Shown piece by piece: positions 63,101 through 64,000 of a stretch of DNA of 64,000 nt. The notes beneath the pieces were generated by a model. It saw only the letters and a list, made by a program, of their open reading frames with translations, did no database searches and was not told the DNA's origin. The stretch covers positions 186,001 through 250,000 of the forward strand of contig NZ_FNQZ01000002.1 in the NCBI RefSeq assembly GCF_900107545.1, in the 5' to 3' direction. Position 1 is the stretch's first letter. The number at the start of each line of letters is the position of its first letter. This DNA is from Pseudobutyrivibrio sp. ACV-2 (GTDB taxonomy: Bacteria > Bacillota > Clostridia > Lachnospirales > Lachnospiraceae). A program made the position numbers and the translations under genes.

Positions 63101-64000
63101 GCAAAGTCCCACCAGACTATCTGCCTTTACACCAAGCTTTTTAAGCTTTACTGCAAGCAAATCTGATTTCGTATCAAGGTCTTTGTAGGTGATAGCTTCC
63201 TCACCGATTTGAACTGCAATTCTGTCAGGATACTCTTCTACTACTTCCCTAAAAATATCTTGGATAGCTTTATCTGTAGGGTATCCACATTCATGATTTA
63301 CAGACCACTTTAAGAGCTTTTCCTTTTCCTCTGAGAAGCAGATGTTAATATCCTTACATGAAATATCTGGATTAGCGATGACCTGCTCCATAATCAAAAG
63401 GAAACGTTCCTTGATGGCTTTCACATTTTCAGCTGTGAAAACCTGGCTGTTGTACATGAACTTAAGCTCTAATGCATCTGCTCCTGGTATAACTACCACA
63501 TTTAAGTCATAGTTTGTCTGCTCGTTTCCAGCTACTCCAAGGATTTTAAAGCCACGATTTTTCACCGCCTCTTCACTGTTGATTGACTCATCATATGGGT
63601 AGTTTTCAAACACCATGATGTGGTTTATAAGGTTGTTTTTTAGCTCGGTACCTGATTGGATTTCTACCAATGATGAATACTCATACTGCTGCAGCTTTCC
63701 ATAATTTTCCTGCATTCTGATTGCAAGAGACTTAAAGCTATCAGCCTCATTTGTATTTACCCTGATTGGGATGGTGTTTATGGTAAGTCCCACCATATTT
63801 TCAATTCCATCCACCGGCACATTTCTACCGCTTGAAACATAGCCAAAAACTACATCATCAGTGTAATTTGATTTTTGAAGCATCAATCCCCAGATGGTTT
63901 CAAACAAGAGGTTGACTGTGACTCCAAGTGTTTTGGCAAGGTTGTTAATGCCTTCGCCCAAGCTTCCATCAATAAACACGGACAGTTCGCTTGGACTATA
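60182..64000 (-). CDS. Nonribosomal peptide synthetase, (C)-A-PCP-C (5' end beyond the window)
   Basis: NRPS whose start lies beyond the right edge; the frame is open through base 64000 (YSPSELSVFIDG at the edge). The visible part has about 1272 residues: the second half of a condensation domain (GYVSSGRNVPVDGIENMVGL), adenylation (VIFTSGTTGNPKGV, FDFSVWEIYG, INMYGITETTVH), carrier (RGGHS) and a complete C-terminal condensation domain (HHIIADAWS). The pocket code read by eye is D-F-W-N-V-G-M-V-H, matching threonine. It ends with a condensation domain although the next protein starts with one. It is 36 bases upstream of the terminal NRPS gene. Confidence 0.92.
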   Translation of the reverse strand, partial: YSPSELSVFIDGSLGEGINNLAKTLGVTVNLLFETIWGLMLQKSNYTDDVVFGYVSSGRNVPVDGIENMVGLTINTIPIRVNTNEADSFKSLAIRMQENYGKLQQYEYSSLVEIQSGTELKNNLINHIMVFENYPYDESINSEEAVKNRGFKILGVAGNEQTNYDLNVVVIPGADALELKFMYNSQVFTAENVKAIKERFLLIMEQVIANPDISCKDINICFSEEKEKLLKWSVNHECGYPTDKAIQDIFREVVEEYPDRIAVQIGEEAITYKDLDTKSDLLAVKLKKLGVKADSLVGLCIEKSIELIVGMLAILKAGGAYIPMDPDYPIDRINYMIEKAGATLVLVNDKFDTTKLEGVTPVNVCEETNASDAEIQNIKALKSAPTDAAYVIFTSGTTGNPKGVLIPHRNVVRLLFNDRFQFDFSENDVWTMFHSACFDFSVWEIYGALLYGGKLILVPKSVAKAPKSFAKLLEEEKVTVLNQVPSSLYNLIQFVENPLPALRYLVTGGEALKPTKTIEFKNNNPYLRIINMYGITETTVHTTYKEILEADAASELSNIGKPLPTLDTYIMNGDNLCGIGIVGEICVAGEGLARGYVNLPELTAERFVESKLLGTRIYRSGDLGRWLENGEIEYLGRADQQVKIRGFRIELKEIETVLLQQPGVADAVVIVKTSSAGDKQLCAFIVGEASDYEMLKNNLKKRLPDYMVPTSYCNIETIPVTKNGKVDKGALEAIDLGKNLEYVAPETEIEKSICSFMEEILHTEKIGATDNFFVRGGHSLSATILEAKIAQMLKVNIPLAKIFSEPTPRQIAKNVEALLSQKNADNNENKIEALGEREFYPLSYNQQNLWSTVSMGNDNGTLNIVSAFILRNIHTECFEKTIRGLVEKHEALRTRIKLVEGVPVQYFSSVDEIMQEYKYEDFVDKDVNIEEIVDKEYETPFDLLKDSLVRFQLIQTGENEHLFILTLHHIIADAWSFDVLSKDMLRLYESYLSGSAPEIKKQNIRYVDFAAWQKKELQKNKDALKTYWSENLKNPIPVLNMNTDFKRPIEKEVVGAGIDIDFDKQLVKKLQAYANEKQVSVFMVTLSAVYLLLNMYSGQKDIIIGTPIAGRDNPKLKDLVGYFLNILPLRVNQEGCENVDDLLSKVKSTTLEAYNHQDYPFAMMVEDKYIKRDPSRAPFFDVMVQQINTAEQKLVQVGDAEIEVVSFKSKQSKYDLVFNFLQTNDGYSLRLEYSTKLFKPQTVERLLERYQLILSRIVENVYTNLADIKEDL

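Overview
The window looks like chromosomal DNA of an anaerobic Lachnospiraceae bacterium, most likely Butyrivibrio or Pseudobutyrivibrio. The reasons are the low-to-moderate GC, strong GGAGG ribosome binding sites with occasional TTG starts, a GH3 protein in permuted domain order, a two-gene SufC/SufB iron-sulfur system, a YesM/YesN kinase-regulator pair and many small extracytoplasmic hydrolases. I saw no phage, transposase, CRISPR array, tRNA or rRNA. The genus is an inference from gene content.

Layout: 1-7.8 kb holds a YesM-type kinase (cut by the left edge), its AraC-type regulator, a cytidylate-kinase-like protein, an ion/anion permease and a degenerate permuted GH3 protein. 7.9-11.9 kb runs on the plus strand: metF, then murL and murD2 (an alternative route to the D-glutamate of peptidoglycan) and a small zinc-ribbon protein. 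11.9-21.1 kb holds a YhaN/YhaO-like pair, a chemoreceptor, a double-receiver protein and a hybrid kinase. 21.2-26.2 kb is ung plus the de novo NAD operon nadA-nadB-nadC-niaR, with a NiaR-like operator over the nadA promoter. 26.2-34.5 kb holds housekeeping genes, including alanyl-tRNA editing, asparaginase, an S4 RNA-binding protein, nadE and nnr. 33.4-38.9 kb is a cell-surface acylation and hydrolase group (SGNH, DHHW/AlgX-like, MBOAT, acyltransferase 3). 39.1-45.3 kb holds a radical SAM protein, a broken acyltransferase, sufC/sufB, a second SGNH protein and a PHP phosphatase. 46-64 kb holds a UvrD-like helicase and then a minus-strand nonribosomal peptide operon that runs off the right edge. 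The operon has two NRPS genes (the last ending in a thioester reductase), an MFS exporter, a membrane protein, a flavoprotein, a type II thioesterase, an ABC/FtsX pair and a phosphopantetheinyl transferase, and it closes with one clear terminator.

The most unusual signal is not protein-coding. Between nadA and nadB sit four tandem hairpin units with a period of 101-102 bp. Their stem sequences differ while pairing is kept, and nearly all mismatches become G-U wobbles when read as RNA from the nad-coding strand. All four share a terminal core, GAGTATAGYGAAARCGAT or close to it. A fifth copy with the same core and a different 43-bp stem lies just downstream of niaR on the other strand. This looks like a family of selected RNA structures, possibly mobile. 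A separate giant imperfect palindrome of about 650 bp lies between the PHP phosphatase and the helicase.

All calls come from reading the sequence by eye; no database search was run.
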